Of a DNA stretch of 64,000 nucleotides, positions 35,765 to 44,091 are shown piece by piece. The translations under genes and the position numbers were made by a program. The DNA comes from Nocardioides sp. InS609-2 (GTDB lineage Bacteria; Actinomycetota; Actinomycetes; Propionibacteriales; Nocardioidaceae), in NCBI RefSeq assembly GCF_023208195.1, contig NZ_CP060034.1, positions 1-64,000 of the forward strand, given 5' to 3'. The first letter of the stretch is position 1. Every line of letters begins with the position of its first letter. Under the pieces are notes generated by a model that saw only the letters and a program-made list of their open reading frames with translations, had not been told where the DNA came from and ran no database searches.

Positions 35765-35968
35765 ATGGCCGAGGGCCCCGCCTGTCTGCTCCTGGCGCAC
35801 GTCACCGAGCGGGTGCTGATACCCCTCACCGGCATCGCGGTGCTGCTCGGCCACGACGACCTGCCGTGGCTTCATGTCACGTTCTTCCGTGCTCTGGCGG
35901 AGCACGTCGGGCAAGTGCTCGAGCACACCCTCGTCGACCGCGACGGTCTGCTCGGCCGGATGCTCTAG
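35765..35968 (+). CDS. Possible small protein, unknown
   Basis: A 67-residue open frame beginning MAEGPACLLLAHVTERVLIP, with LTGIAVLLGHDDLPWLHVTF and an end DGLLGRML. It has GGTGAGG five bases upstream of the ATG, and its stop codon sits in the first arm of a perfect hairpin, which is what one expects of a real gene with its own terminator. No homology is recognised. The surrounding gap 35674-36058 holds nothing else convincing. Confidence 0.4.
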   Translation: MAEGPACLLLAHVTERVLIPLTGIAVLLGHDDLPWLHVTFFRALAEHVGQVLEHTLVDRDGLLGRML

Positions 35969-35994
35969 CGGCCAGCCCCGAGGGGGCTGGCCGC
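35968..35994. terminator. Perfect 12-bp hairpin, likely terminator
   Basis: GCGGCCAGCCCC, loop GAG, GGGGCTGGCCGC. Twelve G/C-rich pairs with no mismatch, no T-run on either side, the usual form of actinobacterial terminators. It lies downstream of the small plus-strand frame and 65 bases beyond the stop of the minus-strand LPXTG gene, so it can serve both directions. Confidence 0.7.
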
Positions 35995-36058
35995 AGAAGT
36001 CAGGCTATCGCTCGGCGAGATGATCGGGTGGGACGGAGACGACCGCTCCACCCACGTC

Positions 36059-37027
36059 TCATCGTGGCTGGGGACGCCGACCGCGAACCATCGACAGCAG
36101 GAGCATCACTCCGAGCATGAGGAGCCCGAACCCGGTCCCGGCTGTCAGGACCAACTGCTCGGCAGCACCGGTGTTGGGCAGGGTGCTGGGGGCGCCGCTG
36201 GCACCCGCGACTCCAGCGCCGCCGCCGCTGGCACCCGCGACTCCGCCGCCGCCGCCGTTTCCGCTGCCGCCGTTTCCGCCGCCGCCGTTTCCGCCGCCGC
36301 CGCCGTTTCCGCCGCCGCCTGCGCCTCCGCCGCCGCCGGACGATGGGGCGGTGGTGGCGCTACCGCTGACCGTGGCGCTCGGTGTGGTGGTGGTCGGTGT
36401 GGTGGTGGTCGGTGTGGTGGTGGTCGGTGTGGTGGTGGTGGGTGTGGTGGTGGTGGGTGTGGTGGTGGTGGGTGTGGTGGTGGTGGTGGGCGGTGCGCTG
36501 CTGGTGGTGGGCGGCGCGCTGCTGGTGGTGGGCGGTGCGCTGCTGGTGGTGGGCGGTGCGCTGCTGGTGGTGGGCGGCGCGCTGCTGGTGGTGGGCGGTG
36601 CGCTGCTGGTGGTGGGCGGTGCGCTGCTGGTGGTGGGCGGTGCGCTGCTGGTGGTGGGCGGCGGCGTGGTGACCGTGAGCTGGTCGCAATCCGCCTTGCC
36701 ACCGGGCGCGAAGTAGTCGAGCCTCAGGTCGCCGGCGTTGTGTGGGACACCACGCCACGTGCCTGCCTCGTTCCAGGTCACCTTCTCATTGTGCTGCTTG
36801 TCAGTACCGGTGATGTGACCATTGGCCTCGTCCGCGGGCACGTTGATGTAGACGTACGGATTCGACTCAGAGCCGGTGCGGTGACACACCCCGACCTTGC
36901 CGCCGTCGGGTCCGTTCCCGTCGGCAAGCGCAGGCCCGAGACCGAAGCCGATGCCGATCGCGCCAGACGAGATAAGGATGGTGGCGCCGACGGCTGTCAG
37001 ATACTGACGGGCTGATGTGCGATCCAT
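36059..37027 (-). CDS. LPXTG cell-wall-anchored protein with repeat stalk
   Basis: A 322-residue surface protein. An N-terminal export signal (YLTAVGATILISSGAIGIGF...ALADG, cleavage near 36) is followed by a small folded domain of about 80 residues (VGVCHRTGSESNPYVYINVP; CHRTGS-type, with cysteines). Then come eight PPTTSSA repeats, six or seven PTTTT repeats and a Gly/Asn-rich stretch forming a long extended stalk. The C-terminus is a sorting signal: LPNTG, a hydrophobic helix (LVLTAGTGFGLLMLGVMLLL) and RGRRPQPR. A sortase would link it to peptidoglycan; none is in the window. The ATG has GGGGGA upstream. The tandem arrays are likely to vary in copy number between strains. Confidence 0.9.
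   Translation of the reverse strand: MDRTSARQYLTAVGATILISSGAIGIGFGLGPALADGNGPDGGKVGVCHRTGSESNPYVYINVPADEANGHITGTDKQHNEKVTWNEAGTWRGVPHNAGDLRLDYFAPGGKADCDQLTVTTPPPTTSSAPPTTSSAPPTTSSAPPTTSSAPPTTSSAPPTTSSAPPTTSSAPPTTSSAPPTTTTTPTTTTPTTTTPTTTTPTTTTPTTTTPTTTTPSATVSGSATTAPSSGGGGGAGGGGNGGGGGNGGGGNGGSGNGGGGGVAGASGGGAGVAGASGAPSTLPNTGAAEQLVLTAGTGFGLLMLGVMLLLSMVRGRRPQPR
36381..36485. repeat. 15-bp tandem array (PTTTT codons)
   Basis: Seven units close to GGTGTGGTGGTGGTC/G on the plus strand, encoding the Pro-Thr-Thr-Thr-Thr part of the LPXTG stalk on the minus strand. Confidence 0.85.
36495..36662. repeat. 21-bp tandem array (PPTTSSA codons)
   Basis: Eight near-identical units of GCGCTGCTGGTGGTGGGCGG plus T or C, differing almost only at that last base. 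They encode the PPTTSSA stalk repeats on the minus strand. Confidence 0.88.
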
Positions 37028-37030
37028 GAT

Positions 37031-37132
37031 GAATCCCCCAAAATTGCGACCACGACCGACGTCCCCAATAGTCGCCGTACTGTGGTGTGTTGACTGTGGG
37101 GCGAATGGGCCGAAGTTTCATCCCCAAATTGC
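37031..37132 (-). promoter_or_regulatory. Repeated GCAATTT(T)GGGG motif upstream of LPXTG gene
   Basis: On the minus strand GCAATTTGGGGAT (from about 37132) and GCAATTTTGGGGGAT (from about 37047, just before the ATG) form a direct repeat about 85 bases apart, with a third TTGGGGAC near 37069. The second copy includes the ribosome site. They may be regulator sites; nothing else was seen in the 37028-37257 gap. Confidence 0.35.
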
Positions 37133-37257
37133 AGTAACCCGAGCTTCCGGGCAACCCGACGGGGCTTGCCGGGGTCTTGGCCGCGGAGCCTGGGACTGGT
37201 GCGAGCAAGTCCTGTTCGAAGGACGAGGTGGCACGTCGAACGCTCCGAGGACGCGCC

Positions 37258-37923
37258 TCAGCGGTCCAACGGCCAGCCGCGCGACGCCCAGCCGGCAGTG
37301 CCGTCGGAGACGTTGACCGCGTCCACACCCTCGCCCTGGAGGAAGTCGACCATGGCCCGGCTGCGACCGCCGCTCTGGCAGATCACCAGCACGCGCTGAC
37401 CGGCGGGCAGCTCGGCCACGCGGGTGGGCAGCTCGCCCATCGGGATGTGTACGGCGCCGGGAACGCGGCCCCCGGCGTACTCGTCGGCCTCGCGCACGTC
37501 GAGCACGAACCCGCCCGCGGCGTGCTCCGCAGCGAACGTGTCGAGGTCGAGCTCGTCGGGATGGTCGTTCTGCTGGGCGACCTGGCGGTGCACGTCGGCC
37601 ATGTCGAGACCGCGCACGGCCTCGATGACCCCCTGCAGCTGGGCCGGCGGCAGGGCGCCGGGCTGGGAGAAGACGAGGATGCCCTCGCGAAAGGCCATCA
37701 GCGTCGGGATCGACGTGATCTGGGCCATCGCCGCAAGCTCCTTCTCCGCCTCGGTGTCGACCTTGCCGAAGACGATGTCGTCGTGCTCGACGGCGGCCTT
37801 CTCGTAGACGGGCGCGAACTGGCGGCACGGGCCGCACCATTCGGCCCAGAAGTCCACGAGCACGATGTCGTGACCGGTCACGGTCTCCTCGAAGGATGCG
37901 GTGGTCAGCTCGAGCAGTGGCAC
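37258..37923 (-). CDS. Thioredoxin-rhodanese fusion protein
   Basis: A 221-residue cytoplasmic fusion. Residues about 1-105 are a thioredoxin fold with the active site VDFWAEWCGPCRQFAPVY and cis-Pro segment TSIPTLMAF; residues about 125-221 are a rhodanese (LDVREADEYAGGRVPGAVHI) with active-site loop VICQSGGRSRAMVDF, the Cys being the persulfide carrier. The two together suggest sulfur transfer followed by thiol reduction in one polypeptide. The GTG start has a strong AGGAGAA site. It is transcribed away from the divergent DUF5709 gene. Confidence 0.92.
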   Translation of the reverse strand: MPLLELTTASFEETVTGHDIVLVDFWAEWCGPCRQFAPVYEKAAVEHDDIVFGKVDTEAEKELAAMAQITSIPTLMAFREGILVFSQPGALPPAQLQGVIEAVRGLDMADVHRQVAQQNDHPDELDLDTFAAEHAAGGFVLDVREADEYAGGRVPGAVHIPMGELPTRVAELPAGQRVLVICQSGGRSRAMVDFLQGEGVDAVNVSDGTAGWASRGWPLDR

Positions 37924-37986
37924 GGGTTCTTCTCCTGCGGGTTCGCGGTCGGGACACCTCGACGGTACCGGGCGCATGATGGGGGC

Positions 37987-38400
37987 ATGGACGGTCATGA
38001 GGAGAACGGCGAGTACAGCGTCGACGACGAGACCCAGCTGCAGGCCGAGGACACCCTCGACGACCGCGGCGTGGACGACGTACTCGATGAGGGCGTCGTC
38101 ACGCGCGAGCGCTGGTCGAGCGCGCAGGGCTTCGGCAACACTGCCGCAGAGCAGCGAGAGGGTGCCTCCATCGACCGGCAGCTCGGCTGGGAGGAACCCG
38201 AGTCCGCCAGTGCCGAGTGGACGGGGGAGTGGGACCCCGACGAATCGTCGGCCGAGGAGCCGCCCGGCGACGAACGCTCGGGCCGGCTGGTGGCCGACAG
38301 CGACTCCGACGACCGGTTCGTCTCCGACGTCGGCATCGACGGGGCCGGCGCGAGCGCCGAGGAGGCCGCCATGCACGTCATCGACGAGACCAACCTGTGA
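37987..38400 (+). CDS. DUF5709-like acidic protein
   Basis: A 137-residue, strongly acidic, probably disordered protein matching the actinobacterial DUF5709 pattern: EYSVDDETQLQAEDTLDDRG, VLDEGVVTRERWSSAQGFGN, then SIDRQLGWEEPE and the closing AEEAAMHVIDETNL. Function unknown. A CATGAT box six bases before the ATG is a possible variant leaderless promoter. Confidence 0.75.
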   Translation: MDGHEENGEYSVDDETQLQAEDTLDDRGVDDVLDEGVVTRERWSSAQGFGNTAAEQREGASIDRQLGWEEPESASAEWTGEWDPDESSAEEPPGDERSGRLVADSDSDDRFVSDVGIDGAGASAEEAAMHVIDETNL

Positions 38401-38523
38401 CGGCCGTCCCACCGGATGCCCCCTTGTAACGCGCCGATACTCACAGTTCCGGGCCCATCGGTGGGGGCGGAGGATGGGGTAACGGCGCTCGTGGCTCACC
38501 GCCCGGGCCGGCCCTTCAAGCAC

Positions 38524-39195
38524 CTACCAGCCGCGAGCGCGCCACTCAGCAAGGTTCGGCCGCTCGTCCCCGAGCCGCCCGTCGTTGCCGTGGCCGGGGT
38601 AGAACCAGGTGTCGTCGGGAAGCGTGCCGAGCAGCTTGGCCTCGACCTCGTCGATGAGCTGGACGAAGGCGTCGGCGTCGCCGAACGTCGAGCCGACACC
38701 TCCGGGAAAGAGGCAGTCGCCGGTGAACAGGTGCGGGTGGCCGTCGGGGTCGTCGTACACGAGGCAGATCGAGCCCGGAGTGTGGCCGGCGATGGCGATG
38801 GCCTTCAGCGAGCAGGTGCCGACCTCGACGGTGTCGCCCTGCACGAGGCGGCGGGTGACGTCGACGCCGGTCTGGTCGGTGATGGCGTCGGCGTCGGGCT
38901 CCCCAGCGAGCACGACGGCATCGGTCGCCGAGACCACGTCGGCGAGGGCCCGGTGGTGGTCCCAGTGCTGGTGGGTCGTCACGACCGCGCGCAGTCCCTC
39001 GGACCCGATCAGGTCGAGCAGCAGGCCGGACTCGGCGGCGGCGTCGACGAGCACCTGGTCGCCGGTGTCGGTGCAGCGCAGCAGGTAGCAGTTGTTGGAC
39101 ATCTCGGGATCGACGGCCAGCTTGGTGATCCTCAGGCCACCTGCCTCGCGGGTCTGGGCGGGTCCGCCGGGGGTGACCTCTCCGTTGTAGGTCAT
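38524..39195 (-). CDS. MBL-fold metallohydrolase
   Basis: A 223-residue metallo-beta-lactamase-fold hydrolase with all metal motifs: TTHQHWDHHRAL, AIAGHTPGSICLV, LFTGDCLFPGG and FYPGHGNDG. This is the glyoxalase II / hydroxyacyl-thiol hydrolase plan. Its gene begins five bases after the mycothiol-type isomerase gene, so a role in cleaving mycothiol thioesters is plausible: in actinobacteria mycothiol replaces glutathione. The substrate is inferred, not shown. Confidence 0.88.
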   Translation of the reverse strand: MTYNGEVTPGGPAQTREAGGLRITKLAVDPEMSNNCYLLRCTDTGDQVLVDAAAESGLLLDLIGSEGLRAVVTTHQHWDHHRALADVVSATDAVVLAGEPDADAITDQTGVDVTRRLVQGDTVEVGTCSLKAIAIAGHTPGSICLVYDDPDGHPHLFTGDCLFPGGVGSTFGDADAFVQLIDEVEAKLLGTLPDDTWFYPGHGNDGRLGDERPNLAEWRARGW

Positions 39196-39199
39196 GGGT

Positions 39200-39892
39200 T
39201 CACCAGCTCCCGGCGGCGGGCAGGGTCCCGGTCTCGGACGTCAGTCCGTCGCCGTCGCCGCGGCCGGTGAGCCACCAGCCCAGGTCGGCCACGGTGCCGG
39301 CGATCCAGGGTCCGCCCTCGCCGCCCACCTGCCACGAACGGCCGAGGTCGCTGGCTCGCAGCGTGAGCGGGCCGTGCGCATCCAGCCGTCGCGACATGTT
39401 GGACACGATGTCGGTGGCGAACTCCTCGGACCACATCGTCCGGTCGTAGCCCGAGCCGAGGTCGGCGTGGTGGATCTCGACCTCACCGAGCCGCTTGGTG
39501 GGCACCTGGCTAGCGGGGAAGCTCACGTCGCCGCCGGGGGTGCGGTGCACAGTGCCCGTCCAGGCTTCCTCGGGCATCCGGTCGCACGCGTCGGCGAACT
39601 GGGTCGTCGCCGTCAGGAGCCGGTCGCGCAGCTCGGCGGGCTCGGCGGTGGCGAGCTCTTCGACGTCGTTGTCGCGGGCTTCATTCGAGGCGTACATCGG
39701 CACGTCCTCACCGGCGGCCAAGCCGTTCAGGACCCCGGCCAAACCCTCGGCGTTGAGGGCGAGGTGGGCGATGACGTGGCCACGGGTCCAGCCGGGCAGC
39801 AGCGACGGCTCGGCGTACGCCTCGTCGGGGAGGCCGTCGACCGAGCGGGTCAGTGACCGGGTGGCGTCGGGGAGCAACTCGATGGCGTCCAT
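39200..39892 (-). CDS. Mycothiol-dependent maleylpyruvate isomerase-family protein
   Basis: A 230-residue protein of the DinB/MDMPI fold. The metal site has LPGWTRGHVIAHLALNAEGL (first His), a central helix, and EVEIHHADLGSGYD (the His pair), then a C-terminal MDMPI domain ending GDGDGLTSETGTL. Members use mycothiol as cofactor or conjugate it. It is read together with the MBL hydrolase. ATG 39892 fits the family N-terminus; a GTG 15 bases upstream is possible. Only 34 bases separate it from the divergent NUDIX start. Confidence 0.85.
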   Translation of the reverse strand: MDAIELLPDATRSLTRSVDGLPDEAYAEPSLLPGWTRGHVIAHLALNAEGLAGVLNGLAAGEDVPMYASNEARDNDVEELATAEPAELRDRLLTATTQFADACDRMPEEAWTGTVHRTPGGDVSFPASQVPTKRLGEVEIHHADLGSGYDRTMWSEEFATDIVSNMSRRLDAHGPLTLRASDLGRSWQVGGEGGPWIAGTVADLGWWLTGRGDGDGLTSETGTLPAAGSW

Positions 39893-39914
39893 GACGACAT
39901 TGAACACCGTGACC

Positions 39915-39920
39915 TACGGT
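39915..39920 (+). promoter_or_regulatory. -10 box, leaderless, NUDIX gene
   Basis: TACGGT ends six bases before the ATG at 39927, inside the very short divergent intergenic region. Confidence 0.55.
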
Positions 39921-39926
39921 GGCGGG

Positions 39927-40352
39927 ATGCATCGGTTCGCCAGCGTCGCCCTGATCGACCGCCGGGGCTGGCTGCTCCTTCAGGAACGCGACGAGCACCC
40001 CGACATCGACCCCGAGTGCTGGGGGTTCCCCGGAGGCGGTGTCGAGGAGGGGGAGACCTTCGAGCAGGCGGCCTACCGCGAGCTCGAGGAGGAGACCGGC
40101 GTCAGGCTCGATCCCGGCGCGCTCACGCTGCACGGTGAGTTCTCGTTCTACAGCGATCAGTGCCGCACCGACGACGAGTTCGCGCTGTACGTCGCGCACG
40201 TCGACCTCACCGACGACGACGTCGAGTGCCACGAAGGCCGGCAGATGCTGTTCGTGGACCCGGTCTCACTCGGTGACCTCCCTCTCACGGGCTCCCTGAA
40301 GATCGCCCTGCCAGGTCTGCTCGACTCCGATGTCTACGCCCGGATCACCTAG
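39927..40352 (+). CDS. NUDIX hydrolase
   Basis: A 141-residue NUDIX hydrolase. The complete box [20 protein letters not shown] followed by ETGV matches GX5EX7REUXEEXGU, preceded by ECWGFPGG. It would split a nucleoside-diphosphate-X compound; the substrate is not predictable. Its stop codon is part of the likely -10 box (TAGACT) of dxs, so the two transcription units abut. Confidence 0.9.
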   Translation: MHRFASVALIDRRGWLLLQERDEHPDIDPECWGFPGGGVEEGETFEQAAYRELEEETGVRLDPGALTLHGEFSFYSDQCRTDDEFALYVAHVDLTDDDVECHEGRQMLFVDPVSLGDLPLTGSLKIALPGLLDSDVYARIT

Positions 40353-40355
40353 ACT
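40350..40355 (+). promoter_or_regulatory. -10 box for dxs
   Basis: TAGACT, overlapping the NUDIX stop codon, about 38 bases before the dxs ATG. dxs has a perfect AAGGAGGT site, consistent with a leadered transcript. Confidence 0.45.
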
Positions 40356-40393
40356 CGAACGCCGCACACCGCGCCGGAAATGAAGGAGGTCAG

Positions 40394-42298
40394 ATGGGGC
40401 ACCTGGAGTCGATCTCGACCCCGAGCGACCTGCGCGGCCTCGGCGACGCCGAGCTCACCGCACTTGCCGCGGAGATCCGCGACTTCCTGATCTCGACGTG
40501 CGCGCGCACCAGCGGCCACCTCGGACCCAACCTGGGCGTCGTGGAGCTGACCCTGGCGATCCACCGGGTCTTCGACTCGCCGCGTGACCGGGTCGTCTTC
40601 GACACCGGCCACCAGGCCTACGTGCACAAGTTGGTGACCGGCCGAATGGCGGGCTTCGAGAACCTGCGCCACGAGGGCGGTGTCAGCGGCTATCCGAGCC
40701 AGGCGGAGTCCGAGCACGACATCGTCGAGAACTCCCACGCCTCCACCTCCCTGTCGTACGCCGACGGGCTGGCAAAGGCCTACCGGATCCGGGGCGAGGA
40801 CCGGCACGTCGTGGCCGTCATCGGCGACGGCGCGCTCACCGGCGGCATGGCCTGGGAAGCGCTCAACAACATCGCCATCCAGCACGACAGCCGGCTCGTC
40901 ATCGTGGTCAACGACAACGGTCGCTCCTACACGCCGACGATCGGTGGCCTCGCCACCGCGCTCACCACGCTGCGCACCAACCCGCGTTACGAGCAGGTCC
41001 TCGACCTCGTCAAGAAGCGGCTCAACGCCGTGCCCGGTGTCGGACCCGCGGCGTACGACGCGCTGCATGCGGTCAAGAAGGGCATGAAGGACGCCTTGGC
41101 GCCGCAGGGTCTCTTCGAGGACCTCGGCCTCAAGTACGTCGGCCCCGTCGACGGCCACGACCGCATCGCCCTGGAGCAGGCACTCGCCAAGGCCAAGCGG
41201 TTCGGTGGCCCGGTGATCGTGCACGCGATCACCCGCAAGGGTTTCGGCTACGACCCGGCCGAGCGGCACGAGGCCGACCAGTTCCACGCGCCCGGACCCT
41301 TCGACGTGCAGACGGGTGCCGAGAAGCCCAAGGGCAAGATCTGGACCGACCACTTCTCCGACGCCGTCGTCGAGCTGGGAGAGCGTCGCCAGGACGTCGT
41401 GGCCATCACCGCCGCGATGATGCACCCGGTCGGCCTGGACGCGTTCGCACGCCGCTTCCCCGAGCGCACCTTCGACGTCGGAATCGCCGAGCAGCATGCG
41501 GTCACGTCTGCCGCCGGTCTCGCGATGGGCGGCCTGCACCCGGTGTTCGCTCTGTACGCGACGTTCCTCAACCGCGCGTTCGACCAGGTCCTCTTGGACG
41601 TTGCCCTGCACAAGTGCGGTGTGACGTTCGTGCTCGACCGGTCCGGTGTCACCGGTGACGACGGCGCCAGCCACAACGGCATGTGGGACATGTCGATCCT
41701 CCAGGTCGTGCCGGGGCTGCGCCTCGCCGCTCCGCGGGACGCCGCCAGGGTCGGCGAGCTGCTCAACGAGGCCGTCGAGGTCGACGACGCCCCGACGGTG
41801 GTGCGCTTCCCGAAGGGCCCTCCGCCCGCTGACATCCCGGCGATCGGCAAGGCCGGCGGCGCCGACGTACTCGTGCGCAGCGGCACCCACGACGTGCTCG
41901 TCGTCGCTGTTGGCTCGATGGCCGAGGTAGCCGTCGACGTCGCCGAGCGGCTGGTCGCGCAAGGTATCGGTGTCACCGTCGTCGACCCACGCTGGGTTAA
42001 GCCGGTCGACCCCGCCATCATCGAGCTGGCCCGCGACCACAAGCTCGTAGTGAGCATCGAGGACAACGGCCGCATCGGCGGCTGCGGCGCCGTACTGCTG
42101 CAGACGCTCAACGACGCCGGCGTCACCACGCCGTTCCGGCTGCTCGGCATCCCGCAGGAGTTCCTGGGCCACGCCAAGCGCGCAGCGATCCTCGAACGCA
42201 TCGGTCTGTCGGCCCAGACCATCGCGCGCGACATCGTGGAAGACGTCACGGCCGTGCGCGACGGCCGCGCGCTGGTCGACGGGGATCTCGGTCGCTAG
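40394..42298 (+). CDS. dxs: 1-Deoxy-D-xylulose-5-phosphate synthase
   Basis: DXS (634 residues) condenses pyruvate and glyceraldehyde-3-phosphate with thiamine diphosphate, the first step of the MEP isoprenoid pathway. [20 protein letters not shown] and [12 protein letters not shown] open the protein; the ThDP site is [18 protein letters not shown]; the transketolase pyrimidine domain has [19 protein letters not shown] and a [10 protein letters not shown] loop. Length is typical. The ATG is preceded by AAGGAGGT five bases upstream. This supplies the precursors for quinones, carotenoids and polyprenyl phosphates. Confidence 0.97.
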   Translation: MGHLESISTPSDLRGLGDAELTALAAEIRDFLISTCARTSGHLGPNLGVVELTLAIHRVFDSPRDRVVFDTGHQAYVHKLVTGRMAGFENLRHEGGVSGYPSQAESEHDIVENSHASTSLSYADGLAKAYRIRGEDRHVVAVIGDGALTGGMAWEALNNIAIQHDSRLVIVVNDNGRSYTPTIGGLATALTTLRTNPRYEQVLDLVKKRLNAVPGVGPAAYDALHAVKKGMKDALAPQGLFEDLGLKYVGPVDGHDRIALEQALAKAKRFGGPVIVHAITRKGFGYDPAERHEADQFHAPGPFDVQTGAEKPKGKIWTDHFSDAVVELGERRQDVVAITAAMMHPVGLDAFARRFPERTFDVGIAEQHAVTSAAGLAMGGLHPVFALYATFLNRAFDQVLLDVALHKCGVTFVLDRSGVTGDDGASHNGMWDMSILQVVPGLRLAAPRDAARVGELLNEAVEVDDAPTVVRFPKGPPPADIPAIGKAGGADVLVRSGTHDVLVVAVGSMAEVAVDVAERLVAQGIGVTVVDPRWVKPVDPAIIELARDHKLVVSIEDNGRIGGCGAVLLQTLNDAGVTTPFRLLGIPQEFLGHAKRAAILERIGLSAQTIARDIVEDVTAVRDGRALVDGDLGR

Positions 42299-42318
42299 CT
42301 CGGCACCAGCATCCGCCG

Positions 42319-42711
42319 GTGCCTGTCGCGACCGATCCCCTTCGAGCCCAACGGATCCTGGTCTACGGAGTCACCGGCAGCGGGAAGAGCGCCGCAGCCG
42401 CGCGCATCGCCGCGCCAACTGGTCTTCCCCTCACCCTGGTCGACGAGCTGACCTGGCTTCCGGCCTGGCTCCCGGTTGCGGAAGAGCGCCAGCGTGAGCT
42501 GATCGGCGACGTCGTTGCCACAGATCGTTGGGTTCTGGACACGGCGTACGGCGCCTGGCTCGACGTCGTACTGCCTCGGGTCGATCTCAACGGCGCGCTC
42601 GACTACCCGCGGTGGTTCTCGCTGCAGCCCGGCTCGCGAAGTGATGGTGGCCGAGCTGTGGTGTCGTTGCTCTCGCTGTGCGTACGTTGCAACGACGCCG
42701 AGGCGACGTGA
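42319..42711 (+). pseudogene. Truncated P-loop nucleotide kinase-like protein
   Basis: The first 100 residues match an adenylate-kinase-like (topology-modulation) P-loop family: QRILVYGVTGSGKSAAAARI (Walker A), LVDELTWLPAWLPVAEERQR, TDRWVLDTAYGAWLDVVLPR and ALDYPRWFSLQ. After that the sequence turns into an unrelated frame (PGSRSDGGRAVVSLLSL) and stops at 130 residues; relatives continue for another 60-90 residues with the lid arginines and the final helix. The 3' half seems lost by deletion or frameshift near 42620. The GTG start 21 bases after dxs suggests former cotranscription. Confidence 0.6.
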
Positions 42712-42732
42712 TACCCGGTCAGCCGGGTATCA
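42709..42732. terminator. Inverted repeat, terminator or operator
   Basis: TGATACCCGG, loop TCAG, CCGGGTATCA: ten perfect pairs, beginning at the TGA that ends the truncated kinase frame. It could terminate the dxs transcript or, being symmetrical and 54 bases before the next ATG, serve as an operator for the lipoprotein gene. No T-run follows. Confidence 0.55.
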
Positions 42733-42785
42733 ATGCGGCCCTCCGACCGCGTAACCGCACCCGCGCCGCGGTCGTTCTCCCTGTG

Positions 42786-44021
42786 ATGGACAAGCCGCGC
42801 AGTCGCCGTCCCGGTCTCGGGCTGCTGGTCGGCGTCCTCCTGGCGGCGCTGACGGGTTGCGGCCTGGTTGACGGGGGAGACCAGACCCCGGCCACACCGG
42901 GCTCCCCACAAGTGGCCGACGCACTCACCGCCACGCTCAAGGCGCGCGCCCGGGCGGTCCGGACCGGCGACAGGCAGGCGTTCCTGGCCACCGTCGACCA
43001 CGACGACCCCAAGCTCGTACGCCGCCAGCGGACGTACTTCGCGAACCTGGCCCAGCTGCCGATCAGCCGGTTGCGCTACCGGCTGGACCCGGCAACGCTG
43101 ATCCGGGCGGGCGATCGCTGGTCCGCGCTCGTCGAGGTCCGGCTCCAGCTCTCGGGATTCGACCAGTGGCCGGTGGTCAGTCGCGAGGAGGTCGGCTTCG
43201 CGCCCGGCCCCGACGGGTCGTCGTACGTGCTGGCGAAGGAGCGCGGCGACGACTCCTCTGGTCGGCAGCCGTGGGACTCCCGCGCGATCGTGGTGCGCGA
43301 GCGGCCCGGCGTGCTCGGCATCTTCGACCACCAGAGCGCCGACCAGGCAGATGCGGTGCTGGCCTCGGTCGCCGCGGGCGTCGACCTCGTCGGTGCGCGG
43401 GTGCCCTACGACTGGGACCGGCACGTCGTCGTCTACGCGCTGTCCGGCACCAGCGCGCTCAGTGCGATCGCCGGCCTGCCGGGCGGCGACCCCGAGCGTC
43501 TCGACGGCGTCTCGGTCCCGGTGGGGCAGCGCGGCGACGAGGCCGCCTCGACTCGGCTCGTGCTGCACCCACGGATGCTGTCGGCTCCGCCGGCACAGCG
43601 CGACCGGCTGATCCGCCACGAGCTGACGCACATAGCCCTCGCCGACCGCGACAACCACGCACCGACCTGGCTCAGCGAGGGCATCGCGGAGTACGTCTCG
43701 GTCCAGCCGATCGCCGAGGCCGACCGCACTCTCGCGCGACCGGCCTTGATCGCTGCGTCGAGTAGATCGCTGAAGCTCCCGGATGCGAGGACCTTCAACG
43801 GACCCGACTCCGAGGCCAACTACGGCGTGGCGTGGTGGGCGTGCGAGGCGCTGGTCGACCTGTACGGCGAGCCCATGCTCTGGCAGTTGCTCGACAAGAT
43901 GGGGGCGGCCGACGGCGACGACTGGGACGCCGTGCTCGAGGACACGCTGCAGATGTCCGCCGACGACCTGGCTGCCGAGGCGGGACGACGGATGCTCGCG
44001 GCGTACGGCGTGCCGGACTGA
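42786..44021 (+). CDS. Lipoprotein with HExxH metallopeptidase motif
   Basis: A 411-residue predicted lipoprotein. The signal peptide (RRPGLGLLVGVLLAALTGCG) ends in the lipobox LTGC with Cys25 as the lipidated residue. A helical N-terminal domain is followed by a gluzincin-type zinc site RLIRHELTHIALADRD (HExxH), with WLSEGIAEYVSVQP supplying the Glu two helices later, the M1/M61 or 'peptidase MA-like' plan. It would act outside the membrane; the substrate is unknown. ATG 42786 (with an adjoining GTG) gives a proper signal peptide, unlike the longer open frame. Confidence 0.85.
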   Translation: MDKPRSRRPGLGLLVGVLLAALTGCGLVDGGDQTPATPGSPQVADALTATLKARARAVRTGDRQAFLATVDHDDPKLVRRQRTYFANLAQLPISRLRYRLDPATLIRAGDRWSALVEVRLQLSGFDQWPVVSREEVGFAPGPDGSSYVLAKERGDDSSGRQPWDSRAIVVRERPGVLGIFDHQSADQADAVLASVAAGVDLVGARVPYDWDRHVVVYALSGTSALSAIAGLPGGDPERLDGVSVPVGQRGDEAASTRLVLHPRMLSAPPAQRDRLIRHELTHIALADRDNHAPTWLSEGIAEYVSVQPIAEADRTLARPALIAASSRSLKLPDARTFNGPDSEANYGVAWWACEALVDLYGEPMLWQLLDKMGAADGDDWDAVLEDTLQMSADDLAAEAGRRMLAAYGVPD

Positions 44022-44091
44022 AGACTCGCAGGAGCGAGCCGCATTTCGTCAGGCTCCGAGACAGGTCGGATCACGACCGACATCCGCCCGG

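Noticed and set aside
36381..36662. CRISPR-like regular repeat array
   Set aside because: Units are contiguous 15 and 21 bp with no unique spacers and encode the Pro/Thr/Ser stalk of the LPXTG protein.
36020..37015. Long plus-strand frame rich in Gly, Cys and Arg
   Set aside because: It is antisense to the LPXTG gene; its composition is a by-product of the tandem repeats.
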